Assembly: GCA_025093985.1 (NCBI GenBank)
Contig: JACAAK010000014.1
Span: 372,001-436,000 of the forward strand
Direction of reading: 5' to 3'
From: Calvatia gigantea
Taxonomy: Eukaryota > Basidiomycota > Agaricomycetes > Agaricales > Lycoperdaceae
DNA length: 64,000 nt
Shown: positions 32,701-44,562 of the stretch, piece after piece
Position numbering within the stretch: the first letter of the stretch is position 1
Layout of the letters: each line of letters opens with the position of its first letter
Notes under the pieces: model-generated
What the model was told of the DNA's origin: nothing
The model's input: only the letters and a program-made list of their open reading frames with translations
The model's database searches: none
Program-made: the position numbers and the translations under genes

Positions 32701-33902
32701 AGAGATCTCCGCCCACCATATCCTATGTCTTATGCTGATATAATTGCCAATTTAATGCATAATATGTGCATCCTTTACAGGATATCTACTGCTTTTGACA
32801 CACCACACTTCTGTGTTGCCACTTATGTGGAACAACATGTTGTGGAGGAGTTAAATAAAACACTGGTTAATAACGCATTGCACAATTGAACCTGACTAGG
32901 AAAGACCGCACTGTTCATTATGCAGGTCACCTACAGGTAGACTATAATGGATTAGGCATTCAATTTCAAGAAGAACTTGTTTGGACTCACTGACTAGAGT
33001 TGGACAAGCATAAGACTTGCTACGCATTCATGCTAGCATCTACCAGAAAAGCACAACAGCTCAGATATATCATCTTAAAAATATGTGATGGTTATACCTC
33101 CATATGAGCTTTCACCTCGCAAAGCTTAACAAACTTGCGAGAAAATTCTTTTATTTCTAGAATTGCATTGATAATGATCTGCCATTAACAATGTATGTTG
33201 ACATTTAAATCGAAATACTCATCAATGAGGGAGGAGTACAGTAAAACTAGTTCTTAATCACTGGTGAATAACTGCATACAATTAAAGCTTTAAATGGCTA
33301 CACTTTCGCCAGGTCCTGTCTTAATTGATGTGTGCCGCAGTAGTTCATAACATGACAAACTACTCTCTAAGCCCTAAAAAGTGATATGATTGAGTAACAT
33401 GTATTAGGAAACTTAACATGCTGAAAAGCATGGAGGAGAACAACAAATACAGTATTCTTACTCCAAATCCGATGACCACCTTATCCTGCACTTAACAGCA
33501 AGGGAAAATCATTAAGTTGAAGGCATCACTTTTGTGATTCAATTCTCCAGTTATCCACACATGTGAGAAATACTTAGTGTTGATGACAAAACTGCTTTTG
33601 TAGACTGGATGAGAAGATACACTGGAATAATCTGATGGGCTTCGGCTTACCAGACAAGAAGAGAGTTTGAATGATACCAGACAAGCACTATACATGTTAT
33701 GTGGAAGGAATCTTCAATCCTTGATTGAGCTGGATTTAATCCAGCCTTCAGGAGATTACTGCTGGATTTTATCCTGCATTTTCCAAAACCACTTTGTCGA
33801 CCTCGCTTTGGCAATAAAGTCTAACAGCCTTGCAACTAGCTGGCTCAAGCGAACTGCTGCAACATGATACTGATTCCTACGTCATCAGTGAGCCCTTCTC
33901 TT

Positions 33903-34610
33903 TGGAGCCAATGGGAAAAATAAAGGATATGATATTCCTTTCCACCTTCATACAGTATGAAGACGCTTGGATAAAAATATTAGGTTTAGAAATATTCCTT
34001 TCAGCCATAGTTGCTGGAAAAATATATTCATAGGACTTTCAATTGTTCCTATTGCCTCTCATGAGTTCGCTGATAAAACAAATGGGGAGTTATCCCCGCC
34101 GACATCTCAAGACGAGTGTCTTAGGCAAAAATAACATTAGGAAATTATTCCTTCCTCCTCTAACGAGTTGTAGGAGAAAATATTATAAGGTTTACTACTT
34201 TTACCTTTCCACCTCTTATGAGTTGTTGGATAAAATAAATCAGGAACATATTCCTTCATACTCATTCAAGAGTCGACTGTAAAAATATGGCAGGAACTTA
34301 TTCCTTTCACAAGATAAAAATAAGATAGGGTCTAATGATCCTTTCTCTCTTTCATGAGATTGAGGAAAAAGTTTTCATAGGTTTTGAATGTAACCTTCTG
34401 CCTCTTTGTAAGTCTACAGGTAAAACATCTACTATGGAATTTATCCATCCACCTTGAATTGAGAGTCCAGAAAAATATACAGGGTCAATTTCAAGATCCT
34501 TCCACCTTCTTTGGAGTTGTATGGAAAAACAAATAAGGGACTTAATCATTCCTCCCTCCTTTTTGGAGTTGATAGGAAATAACAAAAAGTGTGTATGTAT
34601 TTCTTGGGAC
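33903..34610 (+). repeat. Degenerate tandem repeat, about 13 units of 45-55 bp
   Basis: Units recur with the pattern AGTTG-N-GGAAAAATA, then AGGAACTTATTCCTT, then a C/T-rich CCACCTCTT, ending in a G. Clear units start near 34010, 34064, 34165, 34219, 34269, 34460, 34514 and 34566. Spacing varies and is not a multiple of three, so it is probably not protein coding. Confidence 0.6.
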
Positions 34611-35302
34611 TGTATCCTTAATCCACATCAGCCGAAATGCCTTTTGCTTGGAGGAAAATTGCATGAGACCACTTCCATTTGTGAATCCATTAATTTGGAA
34701 TTTGTTCGAGTTAAATCAGAACAAGGCTTGTAGCATCATTGCTCTGTCAGGCTCATAGGACTGCCACTGGCTGATTGATCTACATAACTGCAAAGTGATG
34801 GCCTTAGGTTACACTGGCTTAGTACTGCCTGCTTTCTTGATCTCACAATAATTGCACACTAGATTAGCGACCAGTGATTTATCACTTAGGATTTTCACAT
34901 CAGCAAAATGGTTTTTTGTATTTCACACCTACTACAGAAAAACAGATTTGTTAAATGCTTTGAAAGAATTGCTGTTTACAATTTCTGGAGGAGCTTTTTT
35001 AAGCTTTCCTACTCCTACTCTTAGACTGAAAGTTCGCAAGTGAGTTAGTTGCAGGAGTTTAGTTGAGTTAAAGGACATTTGATAGCTCAAAGCAATTGTC
35101 ATTGCATCCTTTATGGCCATCATAGCAAATGCTAGCATTAATTCCTTTCTGCTACAGGCTTTCTTCCAACTTTCAAAAGCTGGTTAATTCCACATGATTA
35201 TTGATGACTCTGACATTTGATGATTTGGCTCTGCTACTCTTTTGTTGAAGATTCCAATGTCTAAGCTTGGTATCAATACTGCTAGATTATTGAAGCATTA
35301 AT

Positions 35303-35328
35303 CTTTCCCCCCTTCAAGTGAGGAGGAG
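35303..35328 (+). promoter_or_regulatory. Polypurine tract region of the copia-like element
   Basis: A C/T run at 35303-35314 followed by the purine-rich AAGTGAGGAGGAG directly before the right LTR, as expected for a plus-strand primer. Confidence 0.6.
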
Positions 35329-35874
35329 TGTTGAATCTCACTCTGTACCACTATATTGGTTCAGTCTATTCATAGCTGAAATGGGATTCGAGTATTTCAC
35401 CTTCAGAGGGTCAATAATAATGGACCTATTTACAGACTACATATGCAGTAGTTGTACTGCCCTTCTGGTAGTCGGTTATACCCTCTACATGGAACCTTTT
35501 AGTACATGTATTGTACACAGTATGCTCCAATTATGCTACTGGTAGTTAGACCTCACCCATATAAGGGTTTAGAGTGTACAGACCAGGGATATTAGTATAT
35601 ATACCCTTATGTAACATCATTATATGTATGCCTTTTAGGTAGGCCTTCAGGCTAAGACACTATGTCTTCACTTCTCTATGCTAGCTTCTCTAAAGCAGAG
35701 CTTCTTCATTTCTCAAGACTCTCTGAGCACACTGGTATAAGCAGAACCATATCCGCTACCATACATCTCTCCTACTGGACTGTCTCCCAGATGAATACAA
35801 CTACCCTCCACCGCTGATGCCTACATGCTTAGGTAGTGTGAATTATATTGGGATGTTTACTTGTTCTCTCAACA
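35329..35874 (+). mobile_element. Copia-like right LTR
   Basis: 546 bp, TGTTGAATC to CTCAACA, followed by the TSD CCAAG at 35875-35879. It differs from the left LTR by many transitions (for example CCA/CTG, CAGG/TGGG near the start). Confidence 0.85.
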
Positions 35875-37918
35875 CCAAGAACACCAGGCAGCCTTCGACC
35901 ATCTTAAAAAATGCATCACTGAAGAACCCATGTTGACCCTACCACAAAGACAAGGCCAGTTCAGGGTGGAAGTTGATGTGTCAGACTATGCTCTAAGAGG
36001 TGTGCTATCACAGCTACAGGAGGCCAAATGGCACCCAATCGCCTTTACATCACAAATGCTATCACTAGCAAAACACAACTATGAAATATATGATAAAGAA
36101 CTACTGGCCATCATCTATGCCCTGAAAGAATGGAGACACTACCTACTAGATGCTGAAGAAAAGTTTGAAATTTGGACTGACCACAAAAACCTAAAATACT
36201 ACTGAGAGCCACAAAAACTGAACAGACGACAAGCCTGGTAGTACCTACACCTATAGGATTATGACTTCACACTATGACATGTACCCAGAAAAACAAACAC
36301 AAAGGCTAACCTATTGTCCCGAATCCACCAAATACCCAAAGAACAAAAAGACAAACTAGTCACCATGATCCAAGAAAGCTGGCTACAAACAGAAAACACA
36401 GATGACACAATACTCTTATGTATGAACAGAGTTATTTCTCAAACTGACATTCCTAGAACAGATCCAAAACAGATCTCAGCATGAGACAACAGTCCTTACT
36501 GAGCTAAGAAGACCAGAGTCCAAACTCACCAAGGACCGCAGAATTATTTACAGACAAAATAGCATATATGTCCCACCAGACCCAAGACTACTGAGAAGAA
36601 ATTCTAGCACAATATCACGACTTCCCAGATGTGGGACACCCAGGCCAGCATAGAATGATGGAATTAATCAACTGTGACTACTGGTGGCCAACAATGAGAA
36701 AAGATGTAAAAAGGTACATCTGAGGGTGCCAAGCCTGCCAGAGGAACAAAACTAGAATAACACCTGCTCAAGTCACTGCTTCACCCCCTCCCTATACTGA
36801 ATGGACCTTGGGAAGAAATCAGTATTGACATGATTGGGCCACTACCAGAATCAGAAGGGAAAGACATGATACTGGTCATTGTTGATTGATTTACAAAAAT
36901 GATATAACTCATAGCAACAACAATGGATGTTTCATCCAAAGACATTGCAAGGATTTATCAAGACGAAATATGGAAGCTGCATGGATTGCCAAGGAAGGTG
37001 CTGAGCAACTGAGGACCCCAATTTGCATCAGAATTCACCAAGGAGTTATTTAAAGGACTCGGCATAGAATGAAACCTATCAACAGCATATCACCCACAAA
37101 CTGATGGACAAACAGAACATATTAACAGGGAAGTGGAAACATACATCCACCTGTATTGCAATTACGATCAAAACGATTGGGCAGAATGGCTTCCCATTGC
37201 AGAATTCCAGTACAATGACAAACAACATGGAGGAATGCAGGAAACACCTTTCTTTCTAAACTATGGAAGGAACCCATGGAAGGGCAAGAATGAGCCAGCA
37301 ACAAACAACCCTGTTGCCACAATATTCCTAAAACACCTTCAGGCCACCTGAGATAATGCTGCATCAGCACTACAAACATATCAAAAAAAGATGAAACAAC
37401 AATACAACTGTAGTAAAACCTACACCAAGGCACATCAGATAGGCGATGCAGTATAGTTAGAAAACACCAATATCCATACCAATCAAACATCAAAGAAGCT
37501 AGGCCAAAAACAGTATGGGCCTTTTCTTATTAAGGAAAAGATAGGAGAAGCAGTATATTAGCTAGCCTTACCAGAAGGATGGGCCATCCATGATATATTC
37601 AATGAACAACTCCTAACACCAGCCCATGAGGCTGAGTTCCTGAGCCAAAGACAACCATCAGCATGCAACCCAATCATCATCAACAATGAAGAAGAGTACG
37701 AAGTGAAGGAAATCCATGGGCGAAGGAAATGCAGAAGGGGCTATCAATTTCTAGTCCACTGGAAGGGATACAGCAACAAAGAAGATATGTGGACAGTGGA
37801 ATCCAACCTGATGAATGCTCAAGATGCAATAGCAGATTACCAAAAGAGGCATCTGGAGGATACCCATAAAAGGAGGGGCAGAAAAGCCAAAAAAACATCA
37901 CCAAACCAAAGAAACTAG
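35875..37918 (+). pseudogene. pol: Element B pol, second part: RNase H, integrase, chromodomain
   Basis: Same frame as 9655-11153. RNase H (EVDVSDYALRGV, DKELLAIIYALKEWRHYLL) lies to about 36205. Integrase has CQACQRN near 36733, ISIDMIGPLPE near 36815, a stop in the SDQG region near 37008, and the Glu segment (TEHINREVETYIHLY). The chromodomain is at 37703-37900 (RRGYQFLVHWKGYSNKEDMW). It ends with TAG at 37916-37918. Over ten in-frame stops. Confidence 0.85.
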
Positions 37919-37924
37919 CCAGAC

Positions 37925-38298
37925 ATGCCTTCCTCCCAAGCCAACCATGTCACGATCTGTTCCCTTGTCCACCCCAACCCAACCACAATCTCTTCCATTC
38001 CCCTCCCAGAACCAGGCAGCAGCCAAGCACCTGCCCCCCAGGGCACTTGTTACAATCTTGCCACTACACTGTCCCCAGCGCAGGAACTCCTCGAATCTCT
38101 GCTGAAAGATGTCAACAAAGCTACCAACAGTGAAATAGAAACCATCACCACTTAAAACAAGCAACTAGTCATCAACTGACACATCGCCCTAGCCACTGCA
38201 TGCATCACCTTCGCCAACATGTATGCAGGATTCACTAATGCATCCTCATCCACCAACCAGCACATTCCCACCATCTTCCTGAGCCTTAAATCAATCCA
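37925..38298 (+). pseudogene. Element B ORF3, truncated
   Basis: Starts MPSSQANHVTICSLVHPNP, in frame with pol beyond its TAG. Stops occur after ETITT and after LVIN. It runs to the codons just past HIPTIF and is then replaced by an LTR at 38299. Only about the first 125 codons remain. An identical ORF3/LTR junction recurs at 45928/45929. Confidence 0.8.
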
Positions 38299-38606
38299 TG
38301 TTATGGTTTTTACCGATCACATCATGCTCTGTCCTTGTCTGCATTCCTACATTACTAGTACATCCGTTTTATCTATTCCTGTTCGAGCGATCTCCAGTTA
38401 TGACTCATATTAACTACTATGCCTGCCTTACTAGACATTTCATCATAGTTACCCCATCCATTCAACTGGATGATTCCTTGTATTTAAGCATACATACACT
38501 CATTGTATTTGGTATGCTTAACCACCTTCTGTTCTCCTCCCCTTACTCGCCCTCAAGTCTTAGCCTAAGTTACAACCTGAGGTTTACTCAGACTAAGGTC
38601 ATAACA
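38299..38606 (+). mobile_element. Element C 5' LTR
   Basis: 308 bp, TGTTATGG to GGTCATAACA, with TATTTAAG near 38480 and the hairpin CTGAG-GTTTA-CTCAG near the end. Confidence 0.85.
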
Positions 38607-38608
38607 TT

Positions 38609-38626
38609 TGGTTAAGTGTCCCCACC
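38609..38626 (+). promoter_or_regulatory. Putative primer-binding site, element C
   Basis: TGGTTAAGTGTCCCCACC, two bases after the LTR, the same as in B. Confidence 0.6.
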
Positions 38627-38685
38627 TCACCTTGCAAGGAGTAGACTGAAACAGGCCTGAACAAAGACAACCCAGGAGCTAGTAT

Positions 38686-39810
38686 ATGAGCTCAAACCCA
38701 GACAAATACAGAGAACCAAATCTCAAAGTCACTGACGATGAATCTGAAACATCAGATGAAGAAGAAACAGGGAATCCCAAAGTACCTGAAGAACCAACCA
38801 GAGAAACACACAACAAACCCAGAGTAAACCCAGCAGAAGAAGAAGTATTATCAGAACTTCTAAACAAACTCAACCTAGCAGAGGAAGAGTTAGTCCATCA
38901 GGAGAAATCAGACAAATCAAGCTCAGATGAAACAGAATCAGAGACTGACTCCAACATGACCAACAACACAGTAGTACCCATGACAACGCCCAGTGGGAAA
39001 GGCCTAGTGCCAGATCTGGGGTTTTTTGACAGCACCCGCACCAAGTTCAACAACTGGTGGAGAGCAATGACGCTCTTCATGAAGTTCAACAAGATAGTCT
39101 CAGCAGACAACAAAGCTATAGCAGTCCTAGCCAGGCTGCGAGGAGGAACTGCAGGAGCATACACAGCCATGAGAGCACCAGCCATCCTGGAATCTGAAGA
39201 TTCAGTAGACTGGAAGGTCTTCTCTGAGGAATTTAGAAGGACCTTCTCAGACGATGCCTCAAACAGTAAAGCAGAATGGCAGATCAAAAAATTCAAACAA
39301 GGAAACTGAAACACTGCCGACTATCTAATCGAATTCAAAGTTTTGAAAAGCAAAGCCAAGACCGATAGCAAGCATGCCATGTTCCTACTTAGGAAAAACA
39401 CCTGACAGGATATCATACATATAATCACCGGCTATCCACCTTCAGCCAGACCAGACACATACACAGAATGGAAAGAAGCCATACTCTCTGTCGGACAAGG
39501 ATATGAAGCATCTGAGTATCGAGGAGATAGGAAAACAAACACTGGCACCACCTACGGAGGAATGGGAGAATCCATGGAGATAGGAAGCCGACACCACATT
39601 TTCAATGCTGAAGGGAAACCTAAGTGCTATAATTGTGGCATTTTCAGACATATGGCCAAAGATTGCAAGAAACCCAAGGGGCTGACTTGCTACAACTGTG
39701 GAAAAACAGGCCACATAGCAAAAGCCTGCACTGCACCAAAGAAGGTATAGGTCCGAGGAGTAGAGGAGGTCAATGAAGAAAAGAAGGATTTTTCTAAAGA
39801 CTCCGAGTAG
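38686..39810 (+). pseudogene. gag: Element C gag
   Basis: MSSNPDKYREPNLKV start, acidic domain, capsid (FNNWWRAMTLFMKFNKIVSA), and two CCHC knuckles near 39627 and 39690. One frame throughout. In-frame stops: TGA at 39307-39309 (same codon as in E), TGA near 39404, TAG near 39748, then the natural TAG at 39808-39810. Candidate shift site GGATTTTTC at 39787-39795. Confidence 0.85.
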
Positions 39811-42800
39811 GCACTACCTTGAGAGTCAGAAAACTTGTATCTAGGATATCAGACAAATTCTACACGATTCCTCAGAGAAGAAAGTGTGAACTAAACCTAA
39901 AAGGAAAAATACAAATGGTAGAAAAAGAAATAACGGTGGACATGATTGTCAACTCAGGGTGTACGACCAGCAGCATCAGCAAAAAACTGGTAGACAAAGA
40001 AAAACTCCCCACTCAAAAACTGGAACAACAGATCTTAGTACTAAATGTGGACAGGACACCAAACCAGGGCAGAAAAGTAACGGAAACGGCCACAATTGAC
40101 ATAGATATTCAAGGACACAAAGAACAGATTGAAGCATCAGTTGTGCAACTACAAGACCATGCAAAGGTCTTTCTAGGACATGACTGGCTGGTCAAACACA
40201 ACCTGGAAGTAGATTGGAATAATGGAGAAATCAAATTCACCTGGTGTCCACAGAACTGCCAATTCTCCCACCAAAACATTCCCATCACAGGAAAGATATG
40301 GAGTATGGCCACTACAGAAGATTTATGGGAATAAGAAGATGAACCAGACCCAACCAAACCAGAGGATTTACCAGACTATGTACAACCATTCACACATCTG
40401 TTCAACAAAACAACATTCAACAAACTCCCAGAACAAACCGAATGGGATCACAAAATAATCCTAATGGAGGACGTCCCGAAGGAGATAAGTGCAGGAACTT
40501 ACAACATGATGGTCAAAGAACAGGACAAACTCAAAGCATTCATCAAAGAGAACCTAGAATCAGGACAAATACAGCCATCAAAATCCCCATATGCAGTACC
40601 AACCTTCTTCATCCCCAAGAAGGATGGATCAAAGAGATTAATTCAGGACTATAGGCAATTAAACAACATGGTAATCAAGGACAAAACGCCGCTGCCAAGA
40701 ATTGGTGAGGTAATCAACAAACTCAGAAAGGCCAAGTATTTCAACAAGCTCAATATCATCTGGGGATATAACAATGTTAGGATCAAGGAAGGAGACGAAT
40801 GGAAAGCTGTGTTTCTCACCAACGAAGGGCTCTTCAAGCCAACAGTCATGTATTTTGGACTCAGCAACTCACTGGGAACCTTCTCCAGAATGATGACAAG
40901 CATCTTCCATGACCTACTGCAGAATGGAGATATTGTGAACTATATGGATGACTTCACCATTCCTGGCAACACCAAGGAGCAACTAAGAGAATGGACAGTA
41001 CAGGTTCCTGGAGCATGCAGCACAATACAATCTATGTTTCAAACGAACCAAATGCATCTTTGACATGGAAGAAATCCCTATGTTAGGAGTCAAAGTAGGA
41101 CATGGGTGAATCGAAATGGAAGAAGAAAAGGTCAAATCGGTGCGAGACTGGCCAAAGCCGAAAAACACAAAAGAAGTAGAAAGGTTCCTCAGCTTTGCCA
41201 ACTACTATCGACATTTCATAAAAAACTTCAGCAAGATTGCCGGACCACTAAACAAACTCAAGGGAGCAGCCACATGGGAATGGAACCAAGAATACCAAAC
41301 GGCTTTTGATCACCTTAAAAGATGCATCACTGAGGAACCCGTGTTAACCCTGCCACAAAGACAAGGACAATTCAGGGTAGAAGTCAATGCATCAGACTAT
41401 GCATTAGGAGGCGTACTATCCCAGTTACAGGAGGGCAAATGGCACCCAATTGCCTTTATATCACAAATGCTATCACTGGCAGAACATAATTATGAAATAT
41501 ATGACAAGGAGCTACTAGCCATCATCTATGCCCTAAAGGAATGGAGACACTACCTGTTGGACACAGAAGAAAAATTTGAAATCTGGACTGACCATGAAAA
41601 TTTGAAATACTACTGGGAACTGCAAAAGCTGAACAGACGGCAAGCTTGATGGTACCTATGCTTACAGGACTACAACTTCACACTGCGACACGTACCCAGG
41701 AAAACAAACACGAAGGCCAACCTATTATCCCGAATCCACCTAATACCAGAAGAACAAGAAGACAAACTAGTTACCATGATCTGGAAAAGTTGGCTGCAAA
41801 AGGAGAACACAGATGACACAGTACTCTTACAAGCAGAACTATTCCTCGAACCAACATTCCTAGAACAGATCTGAAATAAGCCCCAGTGCAAGACAATAGT
41901 CCTCACCAAATTAAGAAAGCCGGAGTCCAAGCTCACTGAGGAACATGGAATTATTTATAGATAAAACAGTGCATACATCCTACCCAACCCAAAGCTACGA
42001 GAAGAAATCCTAATACAGTACCACGACATGCCAGATGTGGGCCGAAAGAATGTGAAAAAATATATCCAAGGGTGCCAAGCCTGCCAAAGGAATAAGGCAA
42101 GAACAACACCACTCAAATCACCGCTACACCCCCTCCCAGTCCCAAATGGACCTTGGGAAGAAATCAGCATTGATATGATCGGACCACTACCAGAGTCAAA
42201 AGGGAAAGACGCAATACTGGTCATTGTAGACTGCTTCACAAAAATAATATGGCTCATAGCGACTACCATGGATGTTTTATCCAAGGATATCGCAAAGATA
42301 TATTGGGATGAAATATGGAAGCTACATGGACTACTAAGGAAAGTACTCAGTGACTGAGGACCTCAATTCGCATCAGAATTCACCAAAGAACTATTCAAGG
42401 GGCTTGGCATAGAACGCAACCTATCAACAGTGTACCACCCACAAACGGACAGACAAACAGAGCGCATCAACAGAGAAGTAGAAACATACATCCACTTATA
42501 CTGCAATTACAACCAGGACAACTGGACAGAATGGCTCTCCATTACAGAATTTCAGTATAATGACAAACAACATGGAGGAACTCAAGCAATGCTGCTCTTC
42601 CTAAACTATGGAAGAAACCCATGGAAAGGGAAAAATGAACCACCGACAAACAACCCAGCAGCCATGGGTTTCCTAAAGGAACTTCAGACCGCCCGAGATG
42701 ACACCTCATTAGCACTATGAGCATACCAAGAAAAGATGAAACAGCAATATGACTGTAACAAGACCCATACCAAAACATACCAAATAGGCAATGCAGTGTG

Positions 42801-43263
42801 GCTGGAGAACACAAACATCCATACCAATCAAGCATCAAAGAAGCTAGGCCAAAAATGGTATAGCCCTTTCCTTATTAAGGAAAAGATAGGAGAAGTGGCA
42901 TATCAGCTAACATTGCCAGATGGATGGGCCATCCATGATGTATTCAATGAACAGCTCCTGTCGCCAACCTACAAGGCTGAGTTCCTGAGTCAGAAACAAC
43001 CATCAGCGCCCGATCTGATCATCATCAACAATGAAGAAGAGTACGAAGTAGAGGAAATCCGCGGGCAAAGGAAATGCAGAAGGGGCTATCAATTCCTAGT
43101 CCACTGGAAGGGATATAGCAATGAAGAAGATATGTGGACAGCAGAATCCAACCTGACAAATGCTCAAGATGCAATAGCAGACTACCAAAAAAGGCATCCG
43201 GAGGATACCCATAAAAAGGGGGGTAGAAGAAACAAAAAATTATCACTAAACCAAAGAAACTAG
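39796..43263 (+). pseudogene. pol: Element C pol
   Basis: Protease NSGCTTSS at about 39952-39975 (Asp to Asn). RT at 40464-41063 with FFIPKKDGSKRLIQDYRQLN and an intact YMDD near 40941. One extra base at about 41003 (CAGG where copies read CAG or CGG) shifts the frame. RNase H 41116-41649 is open. Integrase includes CQACQRNK (42028 on), ISIDMIGPLPE and TERINREVETYIHLY. The chromodomain is open at 42736-43263. Stops near 40333, 41647 and 42356. Ends with TAG at 43261-43263. Confidence 0.87.
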
Positions 43264-43269
43264 TCAAAC

Positions 43270-44562
43270 ATGCCCTCCTCCCAAGCCAACCATGTCACTA
43301 TTCATTCCCTTGTCCACCCCAATCCAACCACAATCTCCTCCATCCCCCTCCCAGAGCCAGGCAACAGCTAAGCACCTGCCTCCCAAGGCACTCATTACAA
43401 CCTTGCCACTATGCCATCTCCAGCACAGGGGACTCCTTGAATCCCTACTGAAAGACATTGACAAGGCCACCAACAGTAAAATGGAAGCCATCACTACTCA
43501 GAACAAGTGGCTAGTCGTCAACAGGCACATTGCCCTTGCCACCACATACATCACCTTCATTGACATGTATGCAGGGTTCGCCAATGCCTCCTCATCTACC
43601 AACCAGCACATCCCCACCATCTTCTGGTCCCTAGAACAATCCACACTCATACCCAGCGAACAAGACTGTGTCCACAGCCTTCACAACTGTGTCAACCTCA
43701 GACTAGAAGTATTTAAGCACCTTGATATCGCCGACATCTTTCTAGAGCTTGCCAATGTAGCAATGAACTTACTCAGATGCAATAAAACCACCGAAGACCC
43801 AGAAATTGATGCCCTCATTGACAGAATCCACAGTACCCTCTCTGAACTCCACACCACAATCAACCCCACTGTTACGTGCGTTACCTTACTTCGCAACCGG
43901 GCTCGGATCATCTCCACTCAGGGAGAGGTTCAACGCTATAGCCCAGGAGTATTCGACAAGTCTCAATGACTTCTGTGCAGGCTTCGGATCGCTTCCTCGA
44001 GTAGAAGCTCGCGCTTGCCTGAGAAGTCCGAGTTAAATGTCACTGCAGTCCCCAAGGTTGTTAGCCTTGTAGCAGACGAGCGAAGATAAGGAAGCTTGTT
44101 ACTAGAATAACCTGAAGTAATACAAAGTACTACTCAAGGTTTATATACTAGCTACGAATAGGAGATGAAAGATTACGTAGTAAGTAGATATGAGTCAATG
44201 AGAACTACTACGGGTTAATTGGTAATCTAAGGAATCGTAGGGATAGATGAAACGAATACAGAAGAACGAATATGAGTCATAAGAAGATAGAGTCAGGTAA
44301 AAAGAAGTACGATGATGGGAAAAGATGAAGGTGAAACAGGAACATGATTCAATATGAATCATAAGAAGCAAAGGTAGAAGTACATGTGATAAATAAATAA
44401 AGAACGGACCGGGGTATACAAGGGAAAGAATGGAAAGTCTGTACGGAAGGTTAATACGTTAGTTCAGAGAGTCCGGGGGTGTGGTAAGTTCGTAACACCC
44501 ACACCACCAACCCGATCTGACATGCCTATGGACAAAGAAAACAACCATCTCCTAAAAGAAGG
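43270..44562 (+). pseudogene. Element C ORF3, split by a solo LTR
   Basis: ATG at 43270 in the pol frame, two codons after the pol TAG. About 200 codons to the insertion are nearly open: LLESLLKDIDKATNSKMEAI, DMYAGFANASS, MNLLRCNKTTEDPEIDALI. An early stop replaces a Gln codon near 43369. After the solo LTR (43870-44497) it continues through PTRSDMPMD-type codons and then breaks at about 44562 into integrase sequence of another copy. Confidence 0.8.
43870..44497 (-). mobile_element. Solo LTR of the element D family
   Basis: 628 bp, TGTTACGTGC to TTCGTAACA, flanked by CCCAC on both sides (43865-43869, 44498-44502). It is a perfect TSD with no internal region, as left by LTR-LTR recombination. 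It keeps the two CpGs lost in the D 3' LTR. Confidence 0.92.

Larger units (their letters stand above)
29794..35328 (+). other. Internal region of the copia-like element, no recognisable gene
   Basis: 5.5 kb, A/T-rich, with stops in all frames; the longest frames (about 60-90 codons, for example 32698-32889) match nothing that I know. I looked for Gag knuckles, the HARLGH and YVDD boxes and DDE sites and found none. It could be a non-autonomous element that uses another's proteins, or a coding region decayed beyond recognition. It contains a degenerate tandem repeat at 33903-34610. Confidence 0.55.
11154..35874 (+). mobile_element. Copia-like LTR element, split by nested element E
   Basis: Two LTRs of 545 and 546 bp (11154-11698, 35329-35874), both TGTTGAATCTCAC to TCTCTCAACA, flanked by the 5-bp duplication CCAAG (11149-11153 and 35875-35879). 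The LTRs differ mainly by transitions, so the insertion is old. The internal part, 11699-11797 plus 29794-35328 (about 5.6 kb), has no open Gag or Pol frame that I can recognise. The LTR ends and a purine-rich tract suggest a copia type, but with no pol the superfamily is an inference. Confidence 0.75.
8241..38298 (+). mobile_element. Element B, family-1 gypsy chromovirus, split by nested insertions
   Basis: Plus-strand order: truncated LTR, PBS, gag, protease, RT, half of RNase H to 11153; then, after the copia block, RNase H, integrase, chromodomain and a shortened ORF3 to 38298. Gag and pol frames are each kept without indels over both halves; only stops interrupt them. It is oldest in the nest, since copia, E and D all lie inside it. 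Its 3' LTR is not identifiable, because ORF3 runs into the 5' LTR of element C. Confidence 0.85.
38299..44562 (+). mobile_element. Element C, family-1 gypsy chromovirus
   Basis: 5' LTR 38299-38606, PBS, gag, pol, ORF3, then a chimeric junction at about 44562 into other family-1 sequence. No sure 3' LTR. A solo D-family LTR sits in ORF3. It is among the better preserved family-1 copies: long open stretches in RT, RNase H, integrase and ORF3. Confidence 0.8.

Noticed and set aside
33903..34610. CRISPR-like array
   Set aside because: Repeat units are degenerate and adjacent, with no unique spacers, and the setting is a fungal retroelement.
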